DNA of 64,000 nt from CAVQBJ01 sp963819075 (GTDB lineage Bacteria > Actinomycetota > Thermoleophilia > Solirubrobacterales > Solirubrobacteraceae): contig CAWFUP010000003.1 of assembly GCA_963819075.1 (NCBI GenBank), positions 1 to 64,000 of the forward strand, in the 5' to 3' direction. Both the position numbers and the translations under genes were made by a program. This document shows positions 9,080 to 18,185 of the stretch, piece after piece. The notes below the pieces were generated by a model, which saw only the letters and a program-made list of their open reading frames with translations, was not told the origin of the DNA and searched no databases. Every line of letters begins with the position of its first letter. The stretch's first letter is position 1.

Positions 9080-9519
9080 TTAGGGTCCTCTCGATCGAGT
9101 TGGATAGCGCTTAGGTACGAGCGGGACCGTAGCTGGCGCGGTGGCGTCAGCACTGCGCACGGGTCTAGAGTCAACTGTCCGGTCGTCTCGGGCCGGTAAA
9201 TGACGCTGCTCCCTTTCGCGGAGAGCGGCCACGCACTCCGACCGATCGCGACCTCGCTTTCGGTGGCCGACGCGGACGGCCTGAGCCTGACGGCTTCAGC
9301 GCATCGCATAGGGATTGAGCCGCTCCATCGCTTCGAAAGTCCTCGCTAGTCAGCGCCCGAGCAAATGCCCGGACGGTGGGCATCTGCGCGCGACGGTGGT
9401 CCCATGCGATCCGGGCGCCGTGAGGGGGAGTCGAGACCACCCCTAGGGGGTCTACTCGCGGCAGGCCAGCGCAGCGACAGTAAGACATGCATCTTCCATC
9501 AAGTGAAAACGGAGGCGTC
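9080..9519. other. intergenic region with no supported gene
   Basis: This is the gap between two diverging genes and probably contains both promoters. A 49-codon frame from ATG 9200 to 9349 (+) and an 88-codon frame on the minus strand exist, but neither has a ribosome site or recognisable protein text. Confidence 0.35.
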
Positions 9520-9867
9520 ATGTTCCGCACAGGCACCCTCATCGGATCCATCATCACCGGTCGCCGGACGCTCACCTTGGCGATCGCCGCGCTCGTCGCG
9601 CTCGTGATGGCCGCGTCGGCGCTGACCGTCGCGCCGCAGGCCAGCGCCGAACCGCCCGCCGGAGGCAGCGGAGCGGCCGGCTGCGAGTACGGCGGCTACA
9701 CATACAACACCGGCGAACGCATCGTCGTGTTCTCGGGCGCGCACTACGACACCTACTACTGCGCCGAGGACGGCACCTGGAGGAAGGTCGAGCAGGTGGT
9801 CAAGCCCGTGCCGGTGAAGCTGCCGACGACGACGAACGAGCATTTCGCGGCGACGCGGAACCGCTGA
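9520..9867 (+). CDS. small secreted cysteine-pair protein (115 aa)
   Basis: GGAGG at 9511-9515 lies four bases before ATG 9520. The first ~42 residues are a signal peptide with a long hydrophobic core and a likely cleavage after AQASA before EPP (written QASAEPP). The mature part contains CEYGGYTYNTGERI and YYCAEDGTW, two cysteines about 30 residues apart, ending in a proline/threonine tail. The C-x-Y-x-G-x-x-Y...C-x-x-x-G-x-W layout recalls DUF1496-like exported domains, but I hold that loosely. A strong hairpin follows at 9900, so the gene is probably a single transcript. Confidence 0.7.
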   Translation: MFRTGTLIGSIITGRRTLTLAIAALVALVMAASALTVAPQASAEPPAGGSGAAGCEYGGYTYNTGERIVVFSGAHYDTYYCAEDGTWRKVEQVVKPVPVKLPTTTNEHFAATRNR

Positions 9868-9899
9868 TCGCCAGCGCGGTTCCGGCCTTCATCACCACC

Positions 9900-9927
9900 G
9901 GCGGCCCCGCCAATTGGCGGGGCCGCC
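9900..9927 (+). terminator. perfect 12-bp hairpin terminator
   Basis: GGCGGCCCCGCC and its exact complement flank an AATT loop, 32 bases after the stop of the small secreted protein gene. Only a short TT follows, so it may act with Rho or as a high-GC intrinsic terminator. Confidence 0.7.
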
Positions 9928-10135
9928 TTGGCGCGTCCCTGCCGAGGGCCTGCGCGTGCCGGCGCTGCGTGCCCGCACCGGCGCGGCGAGGTGCTGTACG
10001 TCCTGTCGCCTCGGTTCGGCCCGGCGGCCCAACGACATCGCGCCGCGACTGGTCGACAATCCTCAGCCAGCAGGCCGGCCGGCGGCGTGATGCCGAGTGA
10101 CGGGCCACCGGACACTCGAGCGATGGAGCGGCCAC

Positions 10136-10963
10136 ATGGCATCTGTGACTGAAGAAGCGGTGGGAGCAGTCGTCGCGATCTGGCGCTATCCGGTGAAATC
10201 GATGCGCGGCGAGGAGCTCAACGCGACCGAGCTCGGCGAGCGGGGCGTCGTCGGCGACCGTGTCTACGCGATCGTCGATCCCGACAGCGGCAAGGTGGCT
10301 AGCGCGAAGAACCCGAAGAAGTGGCCGCGGCTGTTCGACTGCGGAGTGAGCTTCGTGCACGCGCCACAGCCTGGCGGCGAGATCCCACCCGTGCGCGTGA
10401 TGCTCCCGGACGGCAGCGTCGTCTTCAGCGATGACGACGGGTTCGGAGCTGCCTTGACAAGCATGCTCGGACGGCCCGGGGTGCTGAAGGCCGCGGTGCC
10501 GGAGAAGCCGGTGCTCGAGGAGTACTGGCCCGACATCGAGGGCTTGTCGATCCGCGACGACACGACCGATGAGGACATGCCACTCGGCACGTTCTTCGAT
10601 TGCGCGCCAGTGCACCTCCTCACCACCGGTACGCTCGACAGCCTCCGCGGGCTGCACCCGCCCGGGCGCTTTGAGATCCGCCGCTTTCGCCCGAACATCG
10701 TGATCGACACCGGGCCAGACGCCGGCCCATTCCCCGAGTCCGACTGGGTGGACCGGATCGTCGCGATCGGGGACCAGGTGAAGCTGAAGGTCACCGGGCC
10801 GTGTCCGCGCTGCGTCATGACGACGCTTCCCCAAAGCGACCTCCCGCGCGACCCGGGCATCCTGCGCGCTGCGGCCCAGCACCACGACGCGCACGTCGGA
10901 ATCTACGCCGAGGTCGTGCAATCCGGAACCACCCGGCGCGGGGACACGGTCCGCGTGGAGTAG
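10136..10963 (+). CDS. MOSC-domain protein, YcbX/mARC-like (275 aa)
   Basis: ATG 10136 has GGAG seven bases upstream (10125-10128). The N-terminal beta-barrel segment starts IWRYPVKSMRGEEL, the hallmark of MOSC_N proteins. RFRPNIVIDT and VTGPCPRCVMTT follow, with the cysteine that in mARC/YcbX-type enzymes ligates the molybdenum cofactor. Length matches single MOSC proteins without the C-terminal ferredoxin domain, so any electron donor would be separate. The role would be Moco-dependent reduction of N-hydroxylated compounds or sulfur carriage. The substrate cannot be told. It is followed at once by a VOC gene remnant. Confidence 0.85.
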   Translation: MASVTEEAVGAVVAIWRYPVKSMRGEELNATELGERGVVGDRVYAIVDPDSGKVASAKNPKKWPRLFDCGVSFVHAPQPGGEIPPVRVMLPDGSVVFSDDDGFGAALTSMLGRPGVLKAAVPEKPVLEEYWPDIEGLSIRDDTTDEDMPLGTFFDCAPVHLLTTGTLDSLRGLHPPGRFEIRRFRPNIVIDTGPDAGPFPESDWVDRIVAIGDQVKLKVTGPCPRCVMTTLPQSDLPRDPGILRAAAQHHDAHVGIYAEVVQSGTTRRGDTVRVE

Positions 10964-10977
10964 CGGTCGCCGGCCGA

Positions 10978-11150
10978 CTGCGCGGCTTCTTCACCGACCT
11001 CTTCAACTGGGAGTTCGATACCAGCGGCACTGTCGCCGAGGCGATCTCCGAACCGACCAATTACGGCTTCATCGCCCGTGACGGCACCGAACGGCCTCGT
11101 GATCGGCCACTTCACAGACCTCGAGGGCAACCTGATCGGCCTCGCCAGCG
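10978..11150 (+). pseudogene. remnant of a VOC-family gene
   Basis: LRGFFTDLFNWEFDTSGT and PTNYGFIARDGT match the first module of small VOC proteins. After a frame change near 11090, GLVIGHFTDLEGNLIGLAS matches the end of the second module. The start and the whole middle are missing, so this is a deleted copy of a gene that normally spans about 370 bases. Confidence 0.55.
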
Positions 11151-11219
11151 CGACCTGGGCGCAAACCGCCTCAACTCGCGAACAGTCGCGCGATCGGCGA
11201 GGAGGGTACGGACGGAATC

Positions 11220-11723
11220 TCATGTAGCCGGGATGAAGCCACTCATGTATCCCGCATGCGTCATGGCCCACCCGTCGGCACCGGTGTCGCACATCACCAG
11301 GCAACGCCACGTGAACCGGCCGGCTCGCTTGACCAACACGGTGTAGCTGTGCGTCCCCGGCATCGCGATGATGTCGACGCCGGATCGCGTCGAAGTGATG
11401 CTGTGCGGCTGGTTGTCGGTGTTGCTGATGCGGAGCGTGAGCGGCTGGCGCACCCGGACGGCGAAGTCCCTCTCGGAGTACGCGTCGTGCATCTTGCCGT
11501 CGGGGCCCAGCTTGGAGGCCGGCCTGATCGTTACGTCCACGACGTGGGGCGGCGCCTCCGGTGCGACACCTAGCTGGGCCGACGGCGGCGCGCCCGCGGT
11601 CCGCACTGCCGTCATACCGTTGCTTTCACTGCTGTTGACCAAGGCAATCCCCGACATGATCAGGGCCGCGACGGTGGCCAGGCCAGTCAGTGCCGGCAGA
11701 GCGAGTTTCGCTCGCTCGATCAT
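11220..11723 (-). CDS. membrane-anchored cupredoxin-like protein with CuA-type ligands (167 aa)
   Basis: AGGAGG (complement of 11730-11735) precedes ATG 11723 at good spacing. One N-terminal helix (residues 8-30) anchors or exports the protein. A cupredoxin beta sandwich follows. Candidate copper ligands are H107 (NQPHSI), C141 and C145 (WRCLVMC), H156 and M160 (THAGYM). The C-x3-C plus His and Met set resembles the CuA site of cytochrome oxidase subunit II and nitrous oxide reductase, though the gap from the second Cys to His is longer. No oxidase gene is nearby. It could be a copper chaperone or an electron carrier. Confidence 0.75.
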   Translation of the reverse strand: MIERAKLALPALTGLATVAALIMSGIALVNSSESNGMTAVRTAGAPPSAQLGVAPEAPPHVVDVTIRPASKLGPDGKMHDAYSERDFAVRVRQPLTLRISNTDNQPHSITSTRSGVDIIAMPGTHSYTVLVKRAGRFTWRCLVMCDTGADGWAMTHAGYMSGFIPAT

Positions 11724-11889
11724 CTCCCACCTCCTCGAACGCGGACAATCTCCCGCGTCGTCCGGCCAGCCCTGCTACTGGCCTGTTGTAAGCGCACGAC
11801 GCCGCTGCCGGCCAATCCTTCCTCGCGTTCACGAGATGCTCTCGTTCGGGCGCCGGCTTCGCGTCACGCGCCGCACCGGCGTCTCGCCG

Positions 11890-13053
11890 TCAGTGGAGCA
11901 GTTTCAGCGTGTTGTCGCCGTCGTCGACGTAGTAGACGCCGGCGCCGCCGGGCACGACGACCAGGCCGAACAGTGTCCCGGCGCCGGTCTTGGTGTCCGC
12001 GGTGCGCACCAGTAGCTGCTTGCCGGCCGGGGTCGTCTCAACCAGGTTGCCGTCGCCGGCATTAGTCGTCAGGATGTTGCCGCCCGGCGTGAGTGCCATC
12101 CCCAACGGCTGCTTGAGGAACCCTCCTCGTGACACGTTGCGCCCGCCGTTCGGCAACGCAGTCGTCCGCGTGAGCGCTTGGGGAATCGCCGCGATCCGGT
12201 TGTCGAGGGTGTCAGCCAGGTAGAGGGTTCCGTTGGCGGCGAGGGCGACGCCGGTCGGGCCGATCACGAGCGCGGTCGGATCGTCGCGCCAGGGGATCGT
12301 GTTGGCGATCACCTGTTGGCCGAGCACCGTCGGCGGCTGGCCCGGACCTGACCGCACGCGGAGACGCACCACGGTTGAGTTGTTGATCGTATGCGCGCCC
12401 CTGGCTGCACCACCGTTCAGGGCGTTGCTGACGAATAGGTTCGTGACGTTGCCCTGGGTGGCCGCGGTCATATCCCATGGTCCTGCAATATTGGCGCCCG
12501 AGATCGTGCCGACGGGCTTGCCGCCGCTGTCGAGCACGATCAGGCAGCCGAATTGCGCAGTGGCCGACTTCCCGTTGGTCGTGGGGAGGCTGCCGACGAC
12601 CACGTAGCCGCCAGGCAGCACGCTGAGCGCTGTGGTGAGGCCGACGCCGCCGGGACAGCCGCCGGGCAGCGAGCTCGCGCTGATCGTCGAGAAGACTGAC
12701 CGGTGGCCGGCCGGGGTGACCTGCACGATCGTTGTGCCGGTTCCCTGATTGTTGGCCTTGTCGTTGAAGTTGCTGATCAGGAGGTTGCCGGCCTGCAGCT
12801 TGCCCGTCGTCGTCGGCACGAGGACGATTCCATAGGGGTTGATATCGCCGTTGGCCGGGACCGTCGAGGCGATCGTCGAGACGGTCTTCAGCGGCGTGAG
12901 GAACGCGGCCGTGGTCGCGGGTGCCACAGCGACGGGCGCGCTCGATTTCGGCACGCTGGTGGCGGTCGAAGTGGACGACCCGGTGCTGGAGCTCCCGCAG
13001 CCGGCGAACCCAATCGCGGCAAGCGCGACCCCCAAGATCAGTCGTGAATTCAC
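11890..13053 (-). CDS. lipoprotein with NHL/beta-propeller repeats (387 aa)
   Basis: The start is GTG 13053 with an AGGGAGG site five bases upstream (complement of 13059-13065). The leader ends in the lipobox FAGC at residues 16-19, so the mature protein is lipid-anchored outside the membrane. A Ser/Thr-rich linker follows. Next come repeated blade motifs such as NPYGIVLVP, GPTGVALAANGTLYLADT, QPLGMALTPGGNIL and GVYYVDDGDNTLKLLH, typical of NHL/SMP-30-like propellers. Ligand unknown. Such proteins often bind carbohydrates or other proteins at the surface. The nearest neighbour is the cupredoxin gene, 166 bases downstream on the same strand. Confidence 0.82.
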   Translation of the reverse strand: MNSRLILGVALAAIGFAGCGSSSTGSSTSTATSVPKSSAPVAVAPATTAAFLTPLKTVSTIASTVPANGDINPYGIVLVPTTTGKLQAGNLLISNFNDKANNQGTGTTIVQVTPAGHRSVFSTISASSLPGGCPGGVGLTTALSVLPGGYVVVGSLPTTNGKSATAQFGCLIVLDSGGKPVGTISGANIAGPWDMTAATQGNVTNLFVSNALNGGAARGAHTINNSTVVRLRVRSGPGQPPTVLGQQVIANTIPWRDDPTALVIGPTGVALAANGTLYLADTLDNRIAAIPQALTRTTALPNGGRNVSRGGFLKQPLGMALTPGGNILTTNAGDGNLVETTPAGKQLLVRTADTKTGAGTLFGLVVVPGGAGVYYVDDGDNTLKLLH

Positions 13054-13464
13054 TACTACCTCCCTGTCGGATGTCGCGCGCGCAGCCCACGCCGTGCCAC
13101 GGACTGCTCGCTGGGCTGATCGATATGACTCCCGACCGGCCGACTCCTTCCGGGCGGCAGCGTCAGGTGCGTCGATCGGACCCTGTCTGCTTCCGGTGCT
13201 CGTCGGCGCACGATCACAAGTCCGACATTCCCGCCGGGGTTGCTCGCCGGAGCGGCGCCATGGCCGGTACGGGTCCTTCCTGAGGAATCACCAGCTGTGC
13301 GGCGGGCCCGATGCCCACCCGACCGGGCGTATGCCGTAACCTGATCACGCAAAGGAATCTGCAGGGTCGCTGTTTCCGCGCGCGGCGCGGGGTCGGTGGG
13401 GTCGCGGGTGAGGTGCAGTGGTGCACGGTCGACGCTCGTCCGCGCCAGACAACGGAGAGATGGC
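13054..13464. other. divergent promoter region, no gene seen
   Basis: Genes leave in both directions, so both promoters should lie here. The ribosome sites at 13059-13065 (minus) and ACGGAGAG just before 13465 (plus) are visible. I cannot pick out confident -35/-10 boxes, a hairpin or a short gene in the rest. Confidence 0.4.
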
Positions 13465-14517
13465 ATGACGGAGCGCAAGAGGGTCTGGGCTGCATGGGTG
13501 TCGGCGGTCGCCGCGGCGGCGGTGGTCGCGGTTGCCGCCTTACCCTCGACGTCTGCCGCGACGCCGGCGGGTACGCAGTCGGTGACCGCGAACGCGACGC
13601 TTCCATGCCTGATCGGAGCCGACGGCTACTACGCGCAGGTGGGCATCACCGCGGCGGTGACGGGAACGCTTCCACAGACGGTCAATCCGGGGGACGCCTT
13701 GACGCTCTCGAACGCCAGCGTGACGTTCACCACTGCGCCGATTCCGAGCACGATCCTTGCGGTCCTCGGTTCGGCGAGCGTCACTGGCACGCTGACCGCA
13801 TTACCCCTCGCCGTGTCAGGTTCCTCGATGGTGAAGGTCAACATGGCCGCTGGAGGCCTCCCGATCGCCGTCAGCAACATCGTGGGCGACCAGCCGATCA
13901 CGATTCCGGTTCCCGACGGTGGGCCGTTCGACCTCTCGCTCGGCACCGTGACCGGAGCGCCGGGGACGAACGTCGTGGTGTCACTCGACACGACGCCCGG
14001 CTTCACCGGCATGACGCCGACCGGTAACGGCATCGTGGTGTCGCTCGCCGGGCAGTCGCAGCTCGGAGCTGGCCAGGTGGCGGTCGTATGCACCGCGTCG
14101 GCAGCGACCCTCGGCGCGGTCGCCATCGGCGCAGCCCCGACATCCAACGTCACCACGACGTCAACGCCGGCAAAGACGCCCACGCCGCAAACGACGACGA
14201 CAACGCCGAGCACCGCGGGGCACGCCAAGCCGCTGACGCAGAAACTGGCGATCGCCTATCGCGTCGCGAAATCCCGGCTGACGCTCACGGTCCGCGTCCC
14301 CGTGGCCGCGCGCGGACTGGTGACGATCAGCTACGACGCCTACCGTGGCCGCAAGCGCGTCGCGTTCGCCAGCCGGCGCGTCAAGTCGCATCACGGCATC
14401 GCACAGACGACGTTCACCCTCGTCGGTGCAATTGCGGGATCGAACCTGGCGATCCACGCCAGCGCGTCCGGCGCGACGGCTGTGACGGTCGACGTGGCGC
14501 GCCCTGCCGTGCGCTGA
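13465..14517 (+). CDS. secreted two-part protein of unknown function (350 aa)
   Basis: ATG 13465 follows an ACGGAGAG ribosome site. Residues 1-32 form a signal peptide with an alanine/valine core. The N-terminal domain (about 35-210) is Gly/Thr/Ser/Val-rich beta structure with two cysteines (ATLPCLIG and VAVVCTA), similar in style to the exported DUF6801-type domains of actinobacteria, though I am not sure. A TP-rich linker (TPAKTPTPQTTTTTPST) separates a basic C-terminal domain of ~100 residues with LTLTVRVPVAARGLVTISYD, an Ig-like beta sandwich pattern. It is probably a surface or wall-associated protein. Confidence 0.7.
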   Translation: MTERKRVWAAWVSAVAAAAVVAVAALPSTSAATPAGTQSVTANATLPCLIGADGYYAQVGITAAVTGTLPQTVNPGDALTLSNASVTFTTAPIPSTILAVLGSASVTGTLTALPLAVSGSSMVKVNMAAGGLPIAVSNIVGDQPITIPVPDGGPFDLSLGTVTGAPGTNVVVSLDTTPGFTGMTPTGNGIVVSLAGQSQLGAGQVAVVCTASAATLGAVAIGAAPTSNVTTTSTPAKTPTPQTTTTTPSTAGHAKPLTQKLAIAYRVAKSRLTLTVRVPVAARGLVTISYDAYRGRKRVAFASRRVKSHHGIAQTTFTLVGAIAGSNLAIHASASGATAVTVDVARPAVR

Positions 14518-14561
14518 GGGTCTGCGGGTCGCAGTCCGGAACGGAGCGATATGTTGCGCCG

Positions 14562-15434
14562 GTGGCGCGCGAGGTCAGTCGACGCGAGTTCGTCAGCGGC
14601 GGCGCGTTCGCGCTGCTGGCGCTGGCCCCGGTGACGCGCGTCACGACCCTCATCGACGAGGTCATCGGCAGTGACCGCGGCGGGCGCTTCCTGACCAGCG
14701 CCGAACTGGGAGCGCTGCGCGCCGTAACGGCTCGCCTCGTGCCCGGACCGCCCGATGACCCCGGCCCCGGTGCCCTGGACGTCCATGCCGCCGAGCCGAT
14801 CGATCTGTTGCTGGGGGCGTTCTCGCTCGATCCGCCGCTCATCCATGCCGGCGGCCCGTTCTCGGGGAGGGCCGGCGGCAAGCGCGATGACTTTGCCCGT
14901 TTCGTCGCCCTCGACCACGCGGCCGAGCTCGGCTGGCGGATTCGTCTGGAGGGATCGCGAGGGCAGCCGGAGCGGGAGTTCGCGGGTCCGGTCCTCGGGC
15001 TCCAGGACATCTACCGGTCGGGTCTGGCCCGCCTGGACGCTCTGGCGAGAGCGCGGGCCGAGGGCGTGTTCGCCGCTGCGCCGCAGTCCGTCCAGGACGC
15101 CCTGCTGGGGGTGAGCGACCCGACCGTGCGGCGGCTGGTCGACGCCGCTCTGACGAATAGCATCGAGGCGTTGTGCGGACCGCCAGAGTACGGCGGAAAC
15201 CACGCGCTGGCCGGATGGCAGGATCTGCACTGGCCGGGCGATCGGCAGCCGGACGGCTTCACCCGAGCGCAGGTGACGGAGCCCGACCCGCCGATCGCTT
15301 CGGCGACCGCGACGCGGTCGGATTCGGCCGCGGGCGAGCGAGCCGAAGTGCTGCGACGGATCGCCCCGCTGCTGGCCGGGCGGGGTACCTCCAACGACCG
15401 CTGGTGGGCGGCGGGGCAGGGACACTTCGGTTGA
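14562..15434 (+). CDS. gluconate 2-dehydrogenase subunit 3-like protein with Tat signal (290 aa)
   Basis: GTG 14562 begins VAREVSRREFVSGG, where SRREFV is a twin-arginine motif, followed by the hydrophobic AFALLALAP. A cofactor-loaded complex is therefore probably exported by Tat. The body carries the subunit-3 style pattern FLTSAELGALRAVTARLVPG near the N-terminus and an NHALAGWQDLHWPG-like segment near the end. The family's small subunit escorts the GMC flavoprotein subunit. That partner starts at 15431, overlapping this stop by 4 nt. The usual cytochrome c subunit is not present nearby. Upstream ATG 14551 is out of frame. Confidence 0.8.
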   Translation: MAREVSRREFVSGGAFALLALAPVTRVTTLIDEVIGSDRGGRFLTSAELGALRAVTARLVPGPPDDPGPGALDVHAAEPIDLLLGAFSLDPPLIHAGGPFSGRAGGKRDDFARFVALDHAAELGWRIRLEGSRGQPEREFAGPVLGLQDIYRSGLARLDALARARAEGVFAAAPQSVQDALLGVSDPTVRRLVDAALTNSIEALCGPPEYGGNHALAGWQDLHWPGDRQPDGFTRAQVTEPDPPIASATATRSDSAAGERAEVLRRIAPLLAGRGTSNDRWWAAGQGHFG

Positions 15435-17131
15435 GCCGCAGCTCTGTGGTCGTCGTCGGGTCGGGAGCCGGAGGCAGCGTAGCCGCGTGGGCGCTCGCCC
15501 GCGCTGGGCACCCGGTCGTCATCCTGGAGAAGGGGCGAAACCTGCTGCCCGGCCTCGGGGGGGCCGGCGCGGTCGGGACGCTGTTCGCCAATGACGAGAT
15601 CAAGGGGGGCCGCTTCTTCGAGAACCAGGACCCGTTGTTGGAGCCCCGCACGAGGCGCACGCAGGCCCAGGCCAGACAGGGAACCGACCGTGAGTTCGTC
15701 GGTGAAGTGAATGACCTGCCCACGGTGGCGGGCGGCGGAACAGTCCACTGGGCCGCCAAGGTTCCCCGCTATTGGCGTCAGGACTTCAAGGGGCGTTCAC
15801 TGCTCGGTCCGGTGCCTGGTGCGACGGTCGCCGACTGGCCACTGGAGTACGACGACCTCGCGCCGTTCTACGCGGAGGTCGAGAGCCGGCTCGGCGTTCA
15901 GGGCGACCGCGCAAGCATGCCCGCGAGCACGCTCGAGCAGGCCCCGCGACGCGAGCCGTTCGCGATGGGGCCTAATCCGCCGATGTACGCCGGGCACCAG
16001 CTCGCCCTGGCCGCCGAGCAGCTCGGGTATCACCCGTATCCGTTTCCGATGGCGGTGAACTCGCGTCCGCGCGATGGCCGGCCGGCGTGCAATTCGTGCG
16101 GCTTCTGCTCGGGCTTCGGATGCCCGATCCACGCCCGCGGCGAGGCGGCGATCTCGTTCCTGCACGAGGCGATCCGGGCCGGCGCTGAGCTCCGCACGCG
16201 CTGTTTCGTGCACCGCGTCGATGTCGCCCCCGGCGGCCACCGCGCGCGCGGGGTGTCCTGCTTGGACGACCGTGGTCAGGCCCGTACCGTTCGCGCCGAC
16301 GTGGTCGTGCTGGCGCCGTCAGCGATCGAGACTGCCCGGCTGCTGCTGCTCTCCCGCGGAGCCGGCCACCCTGGCGGGCTCGGCAACCGCTCCGGCCTGG
16401 TGGGGCGCAACCTGATGTTCCACTACTTCTCGGTGGGCGCAGCCGTGTTCGCCGAACGGGCGCACCCGTGGCGCGGTCCCGCCAGCACGTTCACGCTCGA
16501 TGACTTCGTCGGCCCGGTCACTGGGGCCCCTGCCCGAGCCGCTGGGCTACCGTACTTCAAGGGGGGCAACTGCGAGGTGGGCGGCGGCACGCTCCTGCTG
16601 CAGGAGGCCAACCTCTACGCCGCCGCGGGCTATCGGGGTACGACGCTCACGAGCCTGCTGCGCACCCTCGCGGTCCGTGAGCACATCTCCGGGATCCAAC
16701 TGAATGGCGAGGACATGCCACAGCACGCCAACCGCGTCGACCTGGACCCCAGGATCCGAGATTTTCGAGGCTTTCCGGTCCCGCGCATCACGCACTCCCA
16801 GCATCGCTTCGAGCTCGCTGCCTCGTCGTACTTCGCCCCGCGGGTGCAAGCCATTTGCGCCGCGGCCGCTCCCACGCCCGACACGGCAGTCATCGGCAGC
16901 GCCCTGTCGGGTGGCGCCGCTGCCGGCGCCTACGCAACGCGCCACATCATGGGAACGGCCCGGATGGGGGACGATCCGCGCCGGTCGGTCGCCGATCGGT
17001 TCGGGCGCTTGCACGAAGTCCCAAACGTGCACCTCGCCGACGCATCCGTGTTCGTCTCGTCCGGAGGATTCAACCCGACGCTCACATTGATGGCGCTCGC
17101 GCTGCGGTCGGCCCGCAGCGTCGATCGGTGA
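15431..17131 (+). CDS. GMC-family FAD oxidoreductase, dehydrogenase large subunit-like (566 aa)
   Basis: The start is TTG 15431, which overlaps the upstream stop as TTGA, giving tight coupling with the small subunit. The FAD Rossmann motif VVVGSGAGGSVAAWALARAG lies at residues 6-25. GGGTVHWAAK and the cysteine-rich CNSCGFCSGFGCP follow. The C-terminal GMC signature reads GTARMGDDPRRSV with NVHLADASVF and GGFNPTLTLMALALR. It has no signal of its own, so it would be carried out by the Tat-tagged partner. The likely reaction is oxidation of a sugar, sugar acid or other alcohol at the outer face of the membrane. The substrate is unknown. Confidence 0.87.
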   Translation: MSRSSVVVVGSGAGGSVAAWALARAGHPVVILEKGRNLLPGLGGAGAVGTLFANDEIKGGRFFENQDPLLEPRTRRTQAQARQGTDREFVGEVNDLPTVAGGGTVHWAAKVPRYWRQDFKGRSLLGPVPGATVADWPLEYDDLAPFYAEVESRLGVQGDRASMPASTLEQAPRREPFAMGPNPPMYAGHQLALAAEQLGYHPYPFPMAVNSRPRDGRPACNSCGFCSGFGCPIHARGEAAISFLHEAIRAGAELRTRCFVHRVDVAPGGHRARGVSCLDDRGQARTVRADVVVLAPSAIETARLLLLSRGAGHPGGLGNRSGLVGRNLMFHYFSVGAAVFAERAHPWRGPASTFTLDDFVGPVTGAPARAAGLPYFKGGNCEVGGGTLLLQEANLYAAAGYRGTTLTSLLRTLAVREHISGIQLNGEDMPQHANRVDLDPRIRDFRGFPVPRITHSQHRFELAASSYFAPRVQAICAAAAPTPDTAVIGSALSGGAAAGAYATRHIMGTARMGDDPRRSVADRFGRLHEVPNVHLADASVFVSSGGFNPTLTLMALALRSARSVDR

Positions 17132-17157
17132 GAATCAAGCCGCTCGGCGCGCGTCCC

Positions 17158-18103
17158 TCACGCCGACACGGCGCTCATTGGCTCGAGCGCGGCGACCGCG
17201 ATCTCGCGGCTGACGGCGCTGATCTCTTCGGGGAGCGCACTCAGGTTCACGTTGGTCGAGAAGCCGAGCGGCGCCGACAGCGGCCGGAAGAAGTCGTCGA
17301 AGTGGTTGGCCACCACCACGGCGGGCCTCAGCCGTCGCAGGATCCGACTCCAGTAGTGCTCAGTGAAGCTGCGGCCCGCGATGGCGGCGAGGAAGATGTC
17401 GGCCCCGTCCGCGGGCACCTCGTCATCGATCAGGTTCGCGCTGCCCTGGTGGTAAAGGCTCGTGCCGCCAACCTCGATGTGGATCCCGTAGACCGCGCCG
17501 CACCTGTACCGCACCGGCGCCAGCGAGTCGAGATGCTCACACGACAACGCACCGTCGAAGGGGACCTTGTAGCCGAGCAGCAGCTTGGAGTGCAGGCTCG
17601 GGACGAACCGCACCGTAAACGGCCCGAGCTCATACGGACGGTGGGGCGAGACCTCGACCGCTCGCTCCCGAAGGTCGTACAGGCCCATCAGTCGGACCAG
17701 CGAATCCGAGCCGAACACGGTGGTGTCGAGCCTCCGGGCAAGGACGGGAACGTCGATCGCGTGGTCGAAGTGGGTGTGCCCGACGAGGATCCCAACGACA
17801 GTTCCGCGTCTCGCGCGAGAGGAACCGCTCGTGCAGCGCGGCGTCGGGCACTGCGGGCGCGCGCCGCAACGTGGCACGGAGCGGAATCCTCGTCAGGTAA
17901 GGATCGATCAGAACTGTGTGATTCTGGTAGGTGAGCCGGTAGCCGGCCGTGCCGAGCCATTCGATCTGGAGCCCGGACGGCAGCGGCAGCGGCGTCTTCG
18001 CGAGGTCGCGCAGGGCTGCGGTGTCGGCCCGTTCGCGCTGCTCGCGCCGGGCGAGGAATCGAGCGAGGCTGACGAGATGGTCGGACGGCCTCATGGCGCT
18101 CAT
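17158..18103 (-). pseudogene. MBL-fold metallo-hydrolase, UlaG-like, one frameshift
   Basis: From ATG 18103 the frame reads IEWLGTAGYRLTYQNHTVLI, the first strands of an MBL-fold hydrolase. Near 17805 one extra base shifts the frame. Reading resumes with VVGILVGHTHFDHA, the HxHxDH zinc motif, and continues with GGTSLYHQGS and ANHFDDFF to the stop at 17158. Total length is 3n+1, so a single-base correction restores about 314 residues. The arrangement resembles lipoprotein-like or UlaG-type lactonase MBL proteins. Substrate unknown. It converges on the GMC oxidoreductase gene with a 26-base gap. Confidence 0.72.
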
Positions 18104-18185
18104 GCGGTCCTCTCGGGTCCGACGACCAGGTTAGGTGAGACGCTCCACCGGCGTCCCGGGCCCGTCAGCCTGGCTCCTGCAATGC

